In this document: one piece after another, positions 1 through 8,772 of the stretch | How the letters are laid out: every line of letters starts with the position of its first letter | Position numbering within the stretch: the first letter of the stretch is position 1 | NCBI RefSeq assembly: GCF_020734105.1 | Contig: NZ_JAJAFR010000003.1 | Span: 1-64,000, forward strand | DNA from: Alkalihalobacillus deserti | GTDB lineage: Bacteria > Bacillota > Bacilli > Bacillales > Bacillaceae_D | Length of the DNA: 64,000 nucleotides | Direction: 5' to 3' | Position numbers and translations under genes: made by a program | The notes under the pieces: model-generated | What the model was told of the DNA's origin: nothing | Seen by the model: only the letters and a program-made list of their open reading frames with translations | Databases searched by the model: none

Positions 1-43
1 CGTGCAGTGTAACGGGGACGATCGCTAATTTTTGTTGGGGCAT
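1..43 (-). CDS. N-terminal end of an unidentified protein, cut by the window edge
   Basis: Reading leftward, a perfect AAAGGAGGTG ribosome binding site is followed by an ATG at 43..41 and an open frame beginning MPQQKLAIVPVTLH that runs off the window. Fourteen residues are too few to recognise a family. The strong RBS makes it a real start. Confidence 0.55.
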   Translation of the reverse strand, partial: MPQQKLAIVPVTLH

Positions 44-221
44 AAGAAAAGCACCTCCTTTATTTAATACATGTATCGTACCAGGAGGCGCTGCGTATTT
101 ATATGCGTTGTTTGAATGGGGGCTTACAACTATTCCATTAAAGGGCTTGGTGTAGAAATAAGAAAAATCAGAAGTGGCCATTTGTTGCGTAGTACAACGA
201 TACTGGCAGACACAACCATTA

Positions 222-253
222 AAAGACGATTATGCTTAGCGTAATCGTCTTTC
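222..253 (+). terminator. Hairpin terminator ahead of the recombinase unit
   Basis: AAAGACGATTA and TAATCGTCTTT form an 11-bp stem around a 9-nt loop, followed by a short pyrimidine run. The same hairpin, slightly shortened, precedes copy 2 at 5100..5126, so it travels with the unit. Confidence 0.6.
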
Positions 254-372
254 TTCTGCATAAAGAATATCAGCCCAAGCAAAATACGAAACTATCTTAT
301 TCTAATGTATTTTTTGCGTTTGTATAGGAAATCCTTAGTTTATTAATAACATTCTAAGGAGAGTTGATAATT

Positions 373-1166
373 ATGAACTTAGGAGAGCAAATATTATCCG
401 ATTTAGTGGCAGCTTTAAAAGAGTTGTACTCTAACATTGAAGTGGAAAATACAAAGAATAAATTGGCTACTGTTCTATCAGAGTACTATATTCAAAGAGT
501 TGAGTTAGGTGAGGTTCATCCTGATCTTGAGGATAAAATACAATTTTTCATTGCAGCCAAAAGACTCGAAGGGTTAAGTTCTATTACTCTAGACAACTAT
601 CTCTTAGAATTAAGTATGTTTGCTGATATCGTAAAAAAGAAGGCCGAAAGGAACTAGAAATGTTAAGAGAAGCCTGTGAAACAGTTAGACAACGTGCTTT
701 TCTTGAAGTATTGTATGCAACTGGTTGTCGTTTATCTGAAGTTCATGGATTAAATAAGGCAGATATCAACCAACAGAATATGAGCACATTAGTTATAGGT
801 AAAGGTGATAAACAAAGGGAAGTCTATTTTTCAATTAGAGCAATGTATCATCTAGATAAATATTTAAAAGAACGAAAAGATGATTGTCAAGCATTAATGA
901 TTACAGAGAGAAAACCTTATAGAAGATTATCTAAACGAGGAATACAAAGAGAAATAGGAATGATCGCTAAAAGGGCAGGATTGCAGGAAAAAGTAAGCCC
1001 CCATGTTTTAAGACATACCTTTGCAACATTAACATTAAATAATGGAGCTGAACTCGTAGCAATTCAAGAATTATTAGGCCATAGCTCGCCAGAAACGACA
1101 CTTAGGTATGCAAAGATAACTCATGAAAGAAAACGTGAACAGCATAAAAGATATCTAATTCAATAA
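373..1166 (+). pseudogene. Tyrosine recombinase (XerC-like), broken by internal deletion
   Basis: The start at 373 has an AAGGAGAG RBS and the same first residues (MNLGEQILS) as the intact copy at 5248. The frame stops at 657, and the catalytic half resumes at 660 and runs to 1166. Compared with the intact copy, about 196 bp between the SAM-like N-terminal domain and the catalytic domain are missing (copy 2 positions about 5521 to 5717), which shifts the frame. The catalytic half keeps the Arg of ATGCRLSE, the HVLRHTFA box and the LGHSS...Y end. A separate catalytic fragment might be translated, but it lacks the DNA-clamping N-terminal domain. Confidence 0.85.
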
Positions 1167-1173
1167 TTGTCAT

Positions 1174-1290
1174 TAGACTCTTAATGCGCAGCAAAGATCT
1201 TCATTTTTTAGAGAACTTTGTTAAGGAATGCACTTAAACAGCAGCATAGCTTAATAAGAGAAATAAATATAGAGGATGCAGCACATACTT
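1174..1290. repeat. Dispersed intergenic repeat, right half
   Basis: The stretch has GCGCAGCAAAGATCTTC, then TTTTTTAGAGAACTTTG, then a GCACTTAAA/AGCTTAATAAG tail. Related pieces recur at about 26660, 27827, 28918 and 30840. The left half of the same repeat sits at 181..207, on the other side of the recombinase unit. Confidence 0.5.
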
Positions 1291-1354
1291 CATCCTCTAG
1301 GCTTTGCCGAACCGTTCCTTTGCAGGTTGAGGGATATAACGACTACGGAGTTTT

Positions 1355-2734
1355 TTATGACCAAGCCTCTTTTAAAAGATTTACACCTAACTGGATTTCC
1401 TCACAAGTAAGATTACTGAACCCAAGTTTAATAATTGGATCATCAGAATGATTTTTTATGGAATAAATGGAGGTAGGATACACTTTAACACCAAAATAGG
1501 AAGCGTGTTCAATTAGCCATTCCTCTGAACGTTTTAGATGTATCTTAACTAATAAGTACAAACCAGATTGCTCCCCAATAATAGATATATTTTGTTTGAA
1601 TTGCTTTTTTAATTCTGAAACTAAGCATTGCATTTTTCGCTTATAAACAAGACGCATTCGTTTAATATGGCGAATCCATTCTCCATCTTCCATAAATTTA
1701 GCCATTGTAAGCTGGCTAAGAAGTGAAGTGGTACTCTCGAAATGAAGAAATTGATTTTTATAACGGTTTAAAAGTTTCTGTGGCAATACCATATAACTTA
1801 AACGGATTCCTGGAAGAAAGGACTTTGAGAAATTCCCTAAGTAAATGACTCTTGTTGAATCAATGGAAGCAAGTGCTGGAAATGGTTGTTGCGTATAGCG
1901 AAATTCACTATCATAATCATCTTCGATAATAAAACCATCCTTCTTGTTAGCCCAATGATTTAGCATTTGCCTTTGTTGGATAGACATGCTTACTCCGATT
2001 GGACTTTGATGGGAGGGTGTTACATAGATTAACCTTGAAGTCATTTGTTCTAATTTTGAAAAATCAGTACCTGATTCATAAACTGGTAAAGTTTCAAGCG
2101 TGAAACAATGAAATTGAAAAGCCTCCCTTGCTCCATCATAACCTGGGTCCTCTACAATAATGCTAGTGAAATTATCCTTCAGGATTTGTCCGAGATAAAT
2201 TAACATTTGTTGGGTACTACTGCCTATTATAATTGCATTTGGATCTGTTTTCACTCCACGAGATTGGAATAAATATGTAGCGATTTGTTCACGCAAGCAC
2301 AGTTCACCAAAGGGTTCCCCGTATCGATAGCTCTCCTGTAATGTTAAAACTCGGTTTGCTATTCTTCTCCAAATTTTTAGGGGAAAATTGGTTTGATCTA
2401 CGGCTCCTGCTCGGAAGTCAATTAGGGATGGTGTCACCGACTTTGTTTGCTTTTTATTAGAAAGAACTGAGGCATTTTGAAATAAAAGTGGATCTAATTC
2501 ATTTACAAAATACCCTTTTCGACCTTCTCCACGGATATAACCTTCAGCTACAAGCTGCTCATATGCCATTAATGTCGTATTGCGGCTTACTTGAAGGGAG
2601 TCTGCAAGTTGGCGAATGGATGGCAGTGGGTCACCAGCTGGTACGTCGCCACTCTCTATAAATAATTTAAACTGCTCATAGATTTGTTTGTATTTGGGGG
2701 AGTCATCCTTAAATGCAAAAATGGCATTTTTCAT
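1355..2734 (-). CDS. MocR/PdxR-type regulator (GntR winged helix fused to aminotransferase-like domain)
   Basis: The 459-aa protein has an N-terminal GntR winged helix (about residues 10-80, PLPSIRQLADSLQVSRNT, then EGYIRGEGRKGYFV). A fold-type I aminotransferase domain follows, containing IIEDDYDSEFRY and the PLP-lysine box GNFSKSFLPGIRLSY. Both domains look complete. MocR regulators bind PLP or amino-acid adducts and usually control an adjacent divergent gene. Here that would be the PaiB-like gene starting at 2880, with a 145-bp shared promoter region. A LysE-type exporter relic follows that gene, so the original set may have been regulator, flavoprotein and exporter. The specific effector cannot be deduced. 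Confidence 0.9.
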   Translation of the reverse strand: MKNAIFAFKDDSPKYKQIYEQFKLFIESGDVPAGDPLPSIRQLADSLQVSRNTTLMAYEQLVAEGYIRGEGRKGYFVNELDPLLFQNASVLSNKKQTKSVTPSLIDFRAGAVDQTNFPLKIWRRIANRVLTLQESYRYGEPFGELCLREQIATYLFQSRGVKTDPNAIIIGSSTQQMLIYLGQILKDNFTSIIVEDPGYDGAREAFQFHCFTLETLPVYESGTDFSKLEQMTSRLIYVTPSHQSPIGVSMSIQQRQMLNHWANKKDGFIIEDDYDSEFRYTQQPFPALASIDSTRVIYLGNFSKSFLPGIRLSYMVLPQKLLNRYKNQFLHFESTTSLLSQLTMAKFMEDGEWIRHIKRMRLVYKRKMQCLVSELKKQFKQNISIIGEQSGLYLLVKIHLKRSEEWLIEHASYFGVKVYPTSIYSIKNHSDDPIIKLGFSNLTCEEIQLGVNLLKEAWS

Positions 2735-2879
2735 TTGTAATCACCTCTGACATATTCATTTATTAATAATTGTACCTTTTTAAATGTCAGTTTGCATAAT
2801 AGAATAACTCATATAAATCCTAAATTTTAAAATTTCAGATAGCCACATTACAAAGGCTTTATCAAGGAGGATCTAAATC

Positions 2880-3497
2880 GTGTATATACCAAAACATTTT
2901 CAACTCAATGATGAAGAAATGATTTATGATTTTATCGAAAGGTACAGCTTTGCCACTTTATTTTCTCAGCACAATGGAGAACCATACGCTAGCCATCTTC
3001 CACTTACATTAAATAAAGATGAAAGTGCTTTATATGGTCATTTTGCCCGCCCGAACGAACAATGGAAGGATATAGAAAGCCAACAAGTTCTTGTGGTTTT
3101 CCAAGGTCCTCACTGTTATATATCTCCATCTTGGTATGAAACAACGATGGCAGTCCCAACTTGGAATTATTTATCTATCCATTTATATGGAAAGATGGAG
3201 ATTCTCGAAGATCAGAAAGTCATATTTGATTCTCTAAATGATATGGTAAACAAATATGAAAGTCCAAATAGCTCATACAATTTAAAGGAATTTGATTCCA
3301 CATTTATTGAAGGAATGAATAAAGGGATTGTAGCATTTAAAATAAAAATAACAAAAATTGAAGCGAAAGCTAAATTAAGTCAAAATCACACAGTCGAACG
3401 ACAACAGTTAGTGATAAAACAGCTTGAAAACTCTTCTGAACAAAACAATTTACAAATAGCATCTCTCATGAAAAATAACCTCAAAGAATTTAGGTAA
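2880..3497 (+). CDS. PaiB-like FMN-binding protein
   Basis: The 205-aa protein starts at GTG, 6 nt after a clear AAGGAGG. It begins MYIPKHFQLNDEEMIYDFI and contains YASHLPL, HFARPNEQWK, ISPSWYE and VPTWNY. These are the conserved blocks of the PaiB/FMN-binding split-barrel family known from B. subtilis PaiB, a negative regulator of sporulation and protease genes. It is divergent from the MocR regulator and probably under its control (inference). Length is normal for the family, and no lesion is seen. Confidence 0.88.
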   Translation: MYIPKHFQLNDEEMIYDFIERYSFATLFSQHNGEPYASHLPLTLNKDESALYGHFARPNEQWKDIESQQVLVVFQGPHCYISPSWYETTMAVPTWNYLSIHLYGKMEILEDQKVIFDSLNDMVNKYESPNSSYNLKEFDSTFIEGMNKGIVAFKIKITKIEAKAKLSQNHTVERQQLVIKQLENSSEQNNLQIASLMKNNLKEFR

Positions 3498-3527
3498 AAT
3501 AATCTTTAACGAAAGGAAGTATTGGAT

Positions 3528-3615
3528 AGATGGCAACATTTATTTGTTTTGGTGTTATTTTTAACGCCAGGTCCAGCTGTATTTTTTCAGTAACAGGTGG
3601 TAAGAAAAATGGGAT
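3528..3615 (+). pseudogene. LysE/RhtB exporter remnant (N-terminal scrap)
   Basis: After GAAAGGAAG and an ATG at about 3530, the text reads MATFICF. A shift of frame then gives FLTPGPAVFF, the signature opening of LysE/RhtB amino-acid exporters, and a further shift gives VTGGKKNGI. It ends in a hairpin at 3621. Fewer than 30 codons remain, with at least two frameshifts, so this is a relic. LysE genes often sit beside MocR regulators, which fits the neighbourhood. Confidence 0.6.
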
Positions 3616-3620
3616 TGCGA

Positions 3621-3650
3621 GACGATCACCTTTATAGGTGGTCGTCTTTC
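3621..3650 (+). terminator. Hairpin terminator
   Basis: GACGATCACCT and AGGTGGTCGTC form an 11-position stem with a 4-nt loop, followed by TTTC. It would end transcription of the PaiB/lysE-remnant unit. Confidence 0.6.
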
Positions 3651-3927
3651 ATATTTGACAATTACTGCGCAGCAAATAACTTCTTAAAGTAAAGAAGTAT
3701 CTTTTTATTTATAGGTGTTTGGTAGTTTCAACAAACAGGCCATTTAACGGAATAAGAATTCCAAATAAATTTGGATATTTAAGTTAATATTGGGTATAAG
3801 CGTGAAGAAATGGCTTTACTAAAGGGCAATTTAATGGAATAGTGGTTCAGAAAAAGTTTGAAATTTAAATGGATAGTGATTTTGTTAAATAATTAAAATA
3901 AAAGAGTTAGTGAAGGGATATGGTGAT
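3651..3927. other. Gene-free stretch with a repeat scrap
   Basis: It holds TTACTGCGCAGCAAATAAC near 3661, a piece of the dispersed repeat seen elsewhere in the window, and a short hairpin CTTCTTAAAGTAAAGAAG. The rest is AT-rich with no supported gene. Confidence 0.4.
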
Positions 3928-4971
3928 TTGGAAGTTAAATATACGAATGCTATTAAACCATTTAGAAGGTTGAAATTACTTGGAATGACCTTGATTACAA
4001 TCATTTTGCTTACATTGGTCTCAGGGTTCCTTTATGAATATACCAGTTACAAAAATGTTAAAAGCAACTACCCTCCAGATGGACAAATGATTGATGTCGG
4101 GGACAGAGAAATACATATGAATATCAAAGGAACCAAAACGAGTTTGCCACCTGTTGTTATTGAAACAGGAACTGGTAATTGGTCCTATGATTGGTCGAAC
4201 ATTCAGAAAATACTATCGAAACATACCCTAGTAATCACTTATGACCGAGCAGGGTATGGATGGAGTGATCCGCCTCCTGATGGATTTTCTATCGATACGA
4301 CGATTAATGATTTAAGGAAGATTCTCGAATCTTCTAAAATTCACACCCCTGTAATATTAGTGGGACATTCCGTTGGAGGGATTTATTCTCGTCTCTTTGA
4401 AGAAAAGTACCCAGAAAAGGTTTCTGGATTAGTACTTGTTGATTCTAGAAATGAATATTTTTCAGAACAAGCAAAATCATTTAATGACAAGTTTTTCGAG
4501 ACACAAGACCAATCGATGAATCGCATATTATCTCAAATTGGAATAGTGCGACTATTCGGGGGAAATATGTTTTCAGATTCAATGCCAAATTACCTTTCTG
4601 CAAAAAAGTATGTAAATGTTCATTGGGACACTTCATTTTTCAAAGTATTGAATGAAGAAATTAAGCAAATAAAAATCAATGAGAAATTACTGGAAGATAC
4701 TCACTCTTTAGGAGATAAGCCTTTAACAATTATCACACCGAGTGACGTAGAATTGCAGGCAACAGAATTAGGATTCTCAGAACAAGAGGTAGATAGCTTT
4801 GAAAAGATGTGGATGGACTCTCAAAAGAAATTGACCAATTTATCCACTAATAGTGAATTCATTTTAGTTCCTAATAGTAGTCACTCAGTAATGTATGACC
4901 AACCTGATGTAATAATAAAAGCTATTTTGAAAATGGCTGATGAAATACAAATTGATTATGAAATGTATTAA
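3928..4971 (+). CDS. Membrane-anchored alpha/beta hydrolase
   Basis: A 347-aa protein if started at TTG 3928, which sits 8 nt after AAGGGA; a GTG at 3910 in the same frame is the alternative. One transmembrane segment near the N terminus (GMTLITIILLTLVSGFLYEY) is followed by an exported-looking hydrolase domain. Visible motifs are the oxyanion region IETGTGNWS, the YDRAGYGWSD block, the nucleophile elbow GHSVGG (Ser) and a late SSHSVM His. This is the layout of alpha/beta hydrolases of the AB-hydrolase_1 type. The substrate is unknown. Confidence 0.85.
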   Translation: MEVKYTNAIKPFRRLKLLGMTLITIILLTLVSGFLYEYTSYKNVKSNYPPDGQMIDVGDREIHMNIKGTKTSLPPVVIETGTGNWSYDWSNIQKILSKHTLVITYDRAGYGWSDPPPDGFSIDTTINDLRKILESSKIHTPVILVGHSVGGIYSRLFEEKYPEKVSGLVLVDSRNEYFSEQAKSFNDKFFETQDQSMNRILSQIGIVRLFGGNMFSDSMPNYLSAKKYVNVHWDTSFFKVLNEEIKQIKINEKLLEDTHSLGDKPLTIITPSDVELQATELGFSEQEVDSFEKMWMDSQKKLTNLSTNSEFILVPNSSHSVMYDQPDVIIKAILKMADEIQIDYEMY

Positions 4972-5004
4972 ACATCGTGCTTAAATAAATTTTACAGATA
5001 TTAT

Positions 5005-5095
5005 TGTGCTTTGTTCCATAATCGGGCGCTATTCTAAAAAAGTTGATAAATTAACATTGATTGCTGAACAGTACAAATATACTGGCATACACAAC
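5005..5095. repeat. Dispersed intergenic repeat (TTGTTCCATAATCGGGCGC type) and left half-site
   Basis: TTGTTCCATAATCGGGCGC, then a TTGATAAATTAACATTGATTGC stretch, then ACAGTACAAATATACTGGC. Similar blocks are at 12860-12990 and 33110-33170. This block abuts the intact recombinase unit just as 181..207 abuts copy 1. Confidence 0.45.
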
Positions 5096-6262
5096 TATTA
5101 AGACGATTATGCTCAGAATCGTCTTTCTTCTACATATAGAATATCAACCCAAGCAAGATACGAAACTATCTTATTCTTATAATGTATTTTTTGCGCTTGT
5201 ATAGGTAATCCTTAGTTTACTAGTACAATCTAATGAGAGTTGTAATTATGAACTTAGGAGAGCAAATATTATCAGGTTTAGTGGGAGCTTTAAAAGAGTT
5301 ATACCCTAACATTGAAGTGGAAAATACAAAGAATAAGTTGGCTACTGTTCTATCAGAGTACTATATTCAAAGAGTTGAGTTAGGTGAGGTTCATCCTGAT
5401 CTTGAGGATAAAATACAATTGTTCTTTTCGGCAAAAAGACTTGAAGGATTAAGTTCAATTACTCTTGACAACTATCTCCTAGAATTAAGTATGTTTGCTG
5501 ACATCGTAAAAAAGAAGGCCGAGGACATATCTACAGCAGATGTTCGAATGTACCTAAGTCAAGAGGGGACCTTAAAAATGAGCACAATTAGAAAGAAACT
5601 ATCAATTTTAAAGAGTTTTTTTAGTTGGTTAGTTTCAGAAGAATATATTAAATACGATCCGACTATTAAATTAAAAGCTCCAAAAGATGAATTCCGACTT
5701 CCTAAAGCCTTATCAATAGAAGAGCTGGAAATGTTACGAGAAGCCTGCGAAACAGTTAGACAACGTGCTTTTCTTGAAGTATTGTATGCCACCGGTTGTC
5801 GTTTATCTGAAGTTCATGGATTAAATAAGGCACATATCAATCAACAGAATATGAGCACATTAGTTATCGGTAAAGGTGATAAACAAAGGGAAGTCTATTT
5901 CTCAATTAGAGCAATGTATCATTTAGATAAATATTTAAAAGAACGAACAGATGATTGTGAAGCCTTAATGATTACGGAGAGAAAGCCTTATAGAAGATTA
6001 TCTAAACGAGGAATACAAAGAGAAATTGGAATGATCGCTATAAAGGCTGGGTTGCAAAACAAAGTAAGTCCCCATGTTTTAAGACATACTTTTGCAACAT
6101 TAACATTAAATAATGGAGCTGAACTGGTAGCCATTCAAGAATTGTTAGGCCATAGCTCGCCAGATACTACACTAAGGTATGCAAAGATAACTCACGAAAG
6201 AAAACGTGAGCAGCATAAAAGATATCTAATTCAATAACTGTCATTAGACCTATACTGCGCAG
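5082..6262 (+). mobile_element. XerC-like recombinase unit, copy 2 (intact)
   Basis: This is the full-length partner of 195..1200. It has the same leader hairpin (5100..5126), the same conserved region with a TTTTTTGCGCTTGTATAGG stretch, the same gene and the same tail GTCATTAGAC...TACTGCGCAGC. No transposase other than the tyrosine recombinase is present and no long terminal inverted repeats were seen. The ends coincide with halves of the dispersed GTACAAC/ACTGCGCAGC repeat. Confidence 0.6.
5248..6237 (+). CDS. XerC/XerD-like tyrosine recombinase
   Basis: A 329-aa protein from ATG 5248; an upstream ATG at 5233 is in frame, but the copy-1 RBS favours 5248. The N-terminal SAM-like core-binding domain includes the SSITLDNYLLELSMFADIV region. 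The catalytic domain has Arg in ATGCRLSEVHGL, the HVLRHTFATLTL box with His and Arg, LLGHSSPDTTLRY, and the nucleophilic Tyr in the last of these. All catalytic residues are present. It resembles XerC but is not the housekeeping gene, because it lies in a duplicated mobile unit. Confidence 0.9.
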   Translation: MNLGEQILSGLVGALKELYPNIEVENTKNKLATVLSEYYIQRVELGEVHPDLEDKIQLFFSAKRLEGLSSITLDNYLLELSMFADIVKKKAEDISTADVRMYLSQEGTLKMSTIRKKLSILKSFFSWLVSEEYIKYDPTIKLKAPKDEFRLPKALSIEELEMLREACETVRQRAFLEVLYATGCRLSEVHGLNKAHINQQNMSTLVIGKGDKQREVYFSIRAMYHLDKYLKERTDDCEALMITERKPYRRLSKRGIQREIGMIAIKAGLQNKVSPHVLRHTFATLTLNNGAELVAIQELLGHSSPDTTLRYAKITHERKREQHKRYLIQ

Positions 6263-6278
6263 CGAAAGATTTAATCCA

Positions 6279-6432
6279 CCTTGTTGCCAACCATTAATAA
6301 CAGCACCGATGTAGGCTGGAAAAGTAAATAAAGGATCTGGTACTGCTCGTGCTGTCAGTAACAAGCAAAAGGAATTGTTCCTCACTTAACCATCCAGATG
6401 GAATGAATTTTCTTTCAAGCAATGCTAATGGC
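6279..6432 (-). pseudogene. Chromate transporter (ChrA) fragment
   Basis: Reading leftward, MPLALLERKFIPSGWLSE changes frame and continues as AVPDPLFTFPAYIGAV and NGWQQGG. These are the conserved LLERE...GWL...F and AVPGPLFTFAAYLG blocks of ChrA-type chromate ion transporters. The fragment carries at least one frameshift and is cut at its far end by the recombinase-unit tail near 6262. It is read through from the truncated LysR gene upstream. Confidence 0.6.
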
Positions 6433-7237
6433 ATAAAAAATATTTTTAAACATCTATATAAAAATGTAATTCGATCAAGAAAATCTTTTATGTTCTTCGT
6501 TAAAAACGAACTGAATATAAGCATGATTGGTGATGCATATTTTCCTTTTGGGGAAAGGAGTGCAAATTCTCTTTTGCACTCCTCTTTGAGGGGAATTTTA
6601 AATAATAGCTTATGTTTTAATTCTATACGAACGGTTGTAGACGAAAGAAAGCCAATCCCATAATTATTTAAAATTGCTTGTTTTATTGCTTCATTTGTAC
6701 TTAGTTCAAAAAGTTTTTTTGGAAATGAATTTATAATATTTAATTGTTCTTCAACACATTCCCTCGTGTGAGAGCCTTGTTCTCGCAGAATGAGGGTTTC
6801 GTTTTTTAATTCTGTTAAACAACTTATTTCTTTATATTTTTCTGCTTGTTCTATTGAACAGTAAGCATTAATTTTATCTTGAAAAAAGGGTTGGTAGTTA
6901 AACTTAGAGTCATTCATTCTTTTAGCAACTATGGCAAGATCAATTTTATTATCAATTAGCTTTTCAATAATAGTTGATGTGTTGTCGATGATTAGTTTAA
7001 TCGTTATATTGGGGTGCTTTTTTTGAAAATCAATAACTAAATTTGAAATGACATAAGTACCGATTGTGGTTCCACACCCGACATGAAGCTCTCCACTTTC
7101 TAAGTTTGTAAGCGAAGATAATGCTGTTTCTGCCTGATCTGCCAATAAGATAATCTGGATTGCATATTTAAGCAACTGCCTTCCCGCGTCCGTTAATTCA
7201 ACTTTTTTCTTAGTACGGTAAAATAAAGGTAACTCAT
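6433..7237 (-). pseudogene. LysR-type regulator lacking its DNA-binding N terminus
   Basis: The open frame covers the end of the HTH linker (LFYRTKKKVELTDAGRQLL) and the whole effector-binding domain: LESGELHVGCGTTIGTYV, then IDLAIVAKR, then YGIGFLSS. The first roughly 50 residues with the helix-turn-helix are missing, because homology stops abruptly near 7237 where a selD fragment begins on the other strand. The normal stop is also gone and the frame fuses into the chrA scrap. LysR next to chrA is a common pairing. Confidence 0.8.
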
Positions 7238-7858
7238 AAGTATGGTCTTTCGGTTACTGGCAAAATCCCAATTGGAGAACGTTTTATAACAAAAAAAGGT
7301 GCTTGTGTTGGTGATGTCGTCGTTTTAACCAAGCCCATAGGAATAGGTATTTATACAACCGCAATCGATCAAAAGGTTGCATCCAAGGAACAGCAAGAAG
7401 TAGTTGTTACTGAAATGTTAAAGTTGAACAAGGATGCCTCTTTGGCAATGAGACATGTTCAAACACATGCCTGTACTGATGTCACTGGTTTTGGTTTGCT
7501 TGGACATTTATGTGAAATAGCCGAAAACAGTCAAGTATCGATTGAACTAGATTTACAAAATATCCCTTATTTGCAAGATGTATTCTCCTTATTAAAAGAG
7601 GGTGCATCTTCTGAGGGAATGTATAATAATCTTTCTACCTACAAATCGAAAGTTCATTATACAGAAGGCATTACTTCAGAAGAAGAGTTATTACTACACG
7701 ATCCTCAAACATCTGGCGGTTTATTAATTGTAGTTCCACAGGATCAAGTAGATGAGTTACTTGCGAAATTATCGAAAAAAGATACATCAGGTTATGTTAT
7801 CGGTCGCATAACTGAAAAAACTGATGTTCCGATTTTAACAAAGGATTCTTTTTTGTAA
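7238..7858 (+). pseudogene. selD: selD C-terminal fragment (selenophosphate synthetase)
   Basis: An open frame without a start begins KYGLSVTGKI and continues through LTKPIGIGIYTTAID, the CTDVTGFGLLGHLCE block and LLLHDPQTSGGLL to a normal end. This is the last 206 residues or so of SelD. The ATP/Sec-Cys N-terminal region is absent, cut at the same point (about 7237) where the LysR gene is cut. An intact selD lies at 60415..61464 and this copy is clearly divergent from it, so it is not a recent duplicate. Confidence 0.88.
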
Positions 7859-7890
7859 AGCAACCCAACTAGGGTTGCTTATTTTTATTT
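7858..7890 (+). terminator. Terminator of the selD relic
   Basis: AAGCAACCC and GGGTTGCTT form a 9-bp stem with a 5-nt loop that overlaps the stop codon, followed by ATTTTTATTT. Confidence 0.8.
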
Positions 7891-7948
7891 ATACGCTAAT
7901 TGCATTATAAACATAATAATAATGCATTTCACTTATTAGTTAAACCCT

Positions 7949-7976
7949 TTTACAATGAAATTAGAAATAATATATT
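7949..7976 (+). promoter_or_regulatory. Candidate promoter of the dsrE-like gene
   Basis: TTTACA and TATATT are separated by 16 bp. Five bases after the -10 box the IS21 element is inserted. Without the IS the promoter would lead straight to GGGGAGTG and the ATG of the dsrE-like gene, so the insertion probably uncouples them. Confidence 0.4.
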
Positions 7977-8016
7977 GGGGTGTGACCGTCAAGTAGAATG
8001 ACACAATTTTTGCTGA

Positions 8017-8772
8017 TTAATTTGAAACACTCTGTTCTCCAAATATGGTTTTTCGGTGCTTCATTCTCCAACTATCTTCATTCAAATGAATAATCTCTAC
8101 TCGATGTAAGACTCTATCCAAAATTGCTGTAGTAATGGCCTGGTCACCTAATAGTTCACCCCATTCTTTTGGGCCTTTATTAGAAGTTAATATAATAGAA
8201 GATTGGTTATAAAGGTTATTTATTAGATGAAAAAACATGTTAGCTTCTTGTTTATCCATTGCCATAAACATCAAATCATCGATTATTACTAAATCGGCTT
8301 CTCTTATTCGTTTCATTCTTGTTTTTGACTTCCTAGTAATCTCTTCTGTTTTTAATGCATGAATTAGGTCTCCCATGGTACTAAAAATCACTTTATAACC
8401 TTGGTTTAAAGCTTCAATTCCTAATCCGATCGAAAGATGGGTTTTGCCCACACCTGGCGGTCCAAGAAAAATAATATTATAGAGCTGCTCAATCCATGTT
8501 AAGTCCTTTAGCTGATTTAACTTCTTACTACTTAATGATTTTTGCTCTTTCAAATCATATTCATCCACTGTACTGTAAAACGGAAATGTGGCCCACTTAA
8601 ATCGCTTTTCTAATTGTTTTTCCTCTCTACGGGTTTGCTCATAGGTTGCTACATCTAGGAGAAACTGAGTAAAGGACAAGTCCTTTTTCTCAGCCTCTCT
8701 TATTAATTCAGGTAACTGATTTGCTGTTTCAGCTAAACGAAGGTTTCTCATTAAATCTTGTAGTTGATTCAA
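8017..8772 (-). CDS. istB: IS21-type helper ATPase IstB
   Basis: A 251-aa AAA+ protein of the DnaC/IstB family. Walker A is GPPGVGKTHL (about residue 105), Walker B is ADLVIIDDLMFM, and the sensor region is SSIILTSNKGP. Length is normal. It overlaps the end of istA by 4 nt, the typical translational coupling in this family. IstB assists IstA in target selection and strand transfer. Confidence 0.93.
   Translation of the reverse strand: MNQLQDLMRNLRLAETANQLPELIREAEKKDLSFTQFLLDVATYEQTRREEKQLEKRFKWATFPFYSTVDEYDLKEQKSLSSKKLNQLKDLTWIEQLYNIIFLGPPGVGKTHLSIGLGIEALNQGYKVIFSTMGDLIHALKTEEITRKSKTRMKRIREADLVIIDDLMFMAMDKQEANMFFHLINNLYNQSSIILTSNKGPKEWGELLGDQAITTAILDRVLHRVEIIHLNEDSWRMKHRKTIFGEQSVSN

Larger units (their letters stand above)
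195..1200 (+). mobile_element. XerC-like recombinase unit, copy 1 (degenerate)
   Basis: About 1 kb aligns closely by eye with 5082..6262. The shared parts are the hairpin near 222, the 110-bp leader, the recombinase gene and the tail ending in TGCGCAGC near 1190. The unit starts just after a dispersed repeat piece (GTAGTACAACGATACTG, 190..206) and ends at the other half of the same repeat (GCGCAGCAAAGATCTTC, 1186..1202). It therefore looks inserted into that repeat. This copy has lost about 196 bp inside the gene, so it should not be able to move itself. Confidence 0.6.

Noticed and set aside
81-155. Start-less plus-strand frame PGGAAYLYALFEWGLTTI... as the tail of a membrane protein.
   Set aside because: It overlaps the RBS region of the leftward gene at the window edge, is under 30 codons and matches no family I can name.
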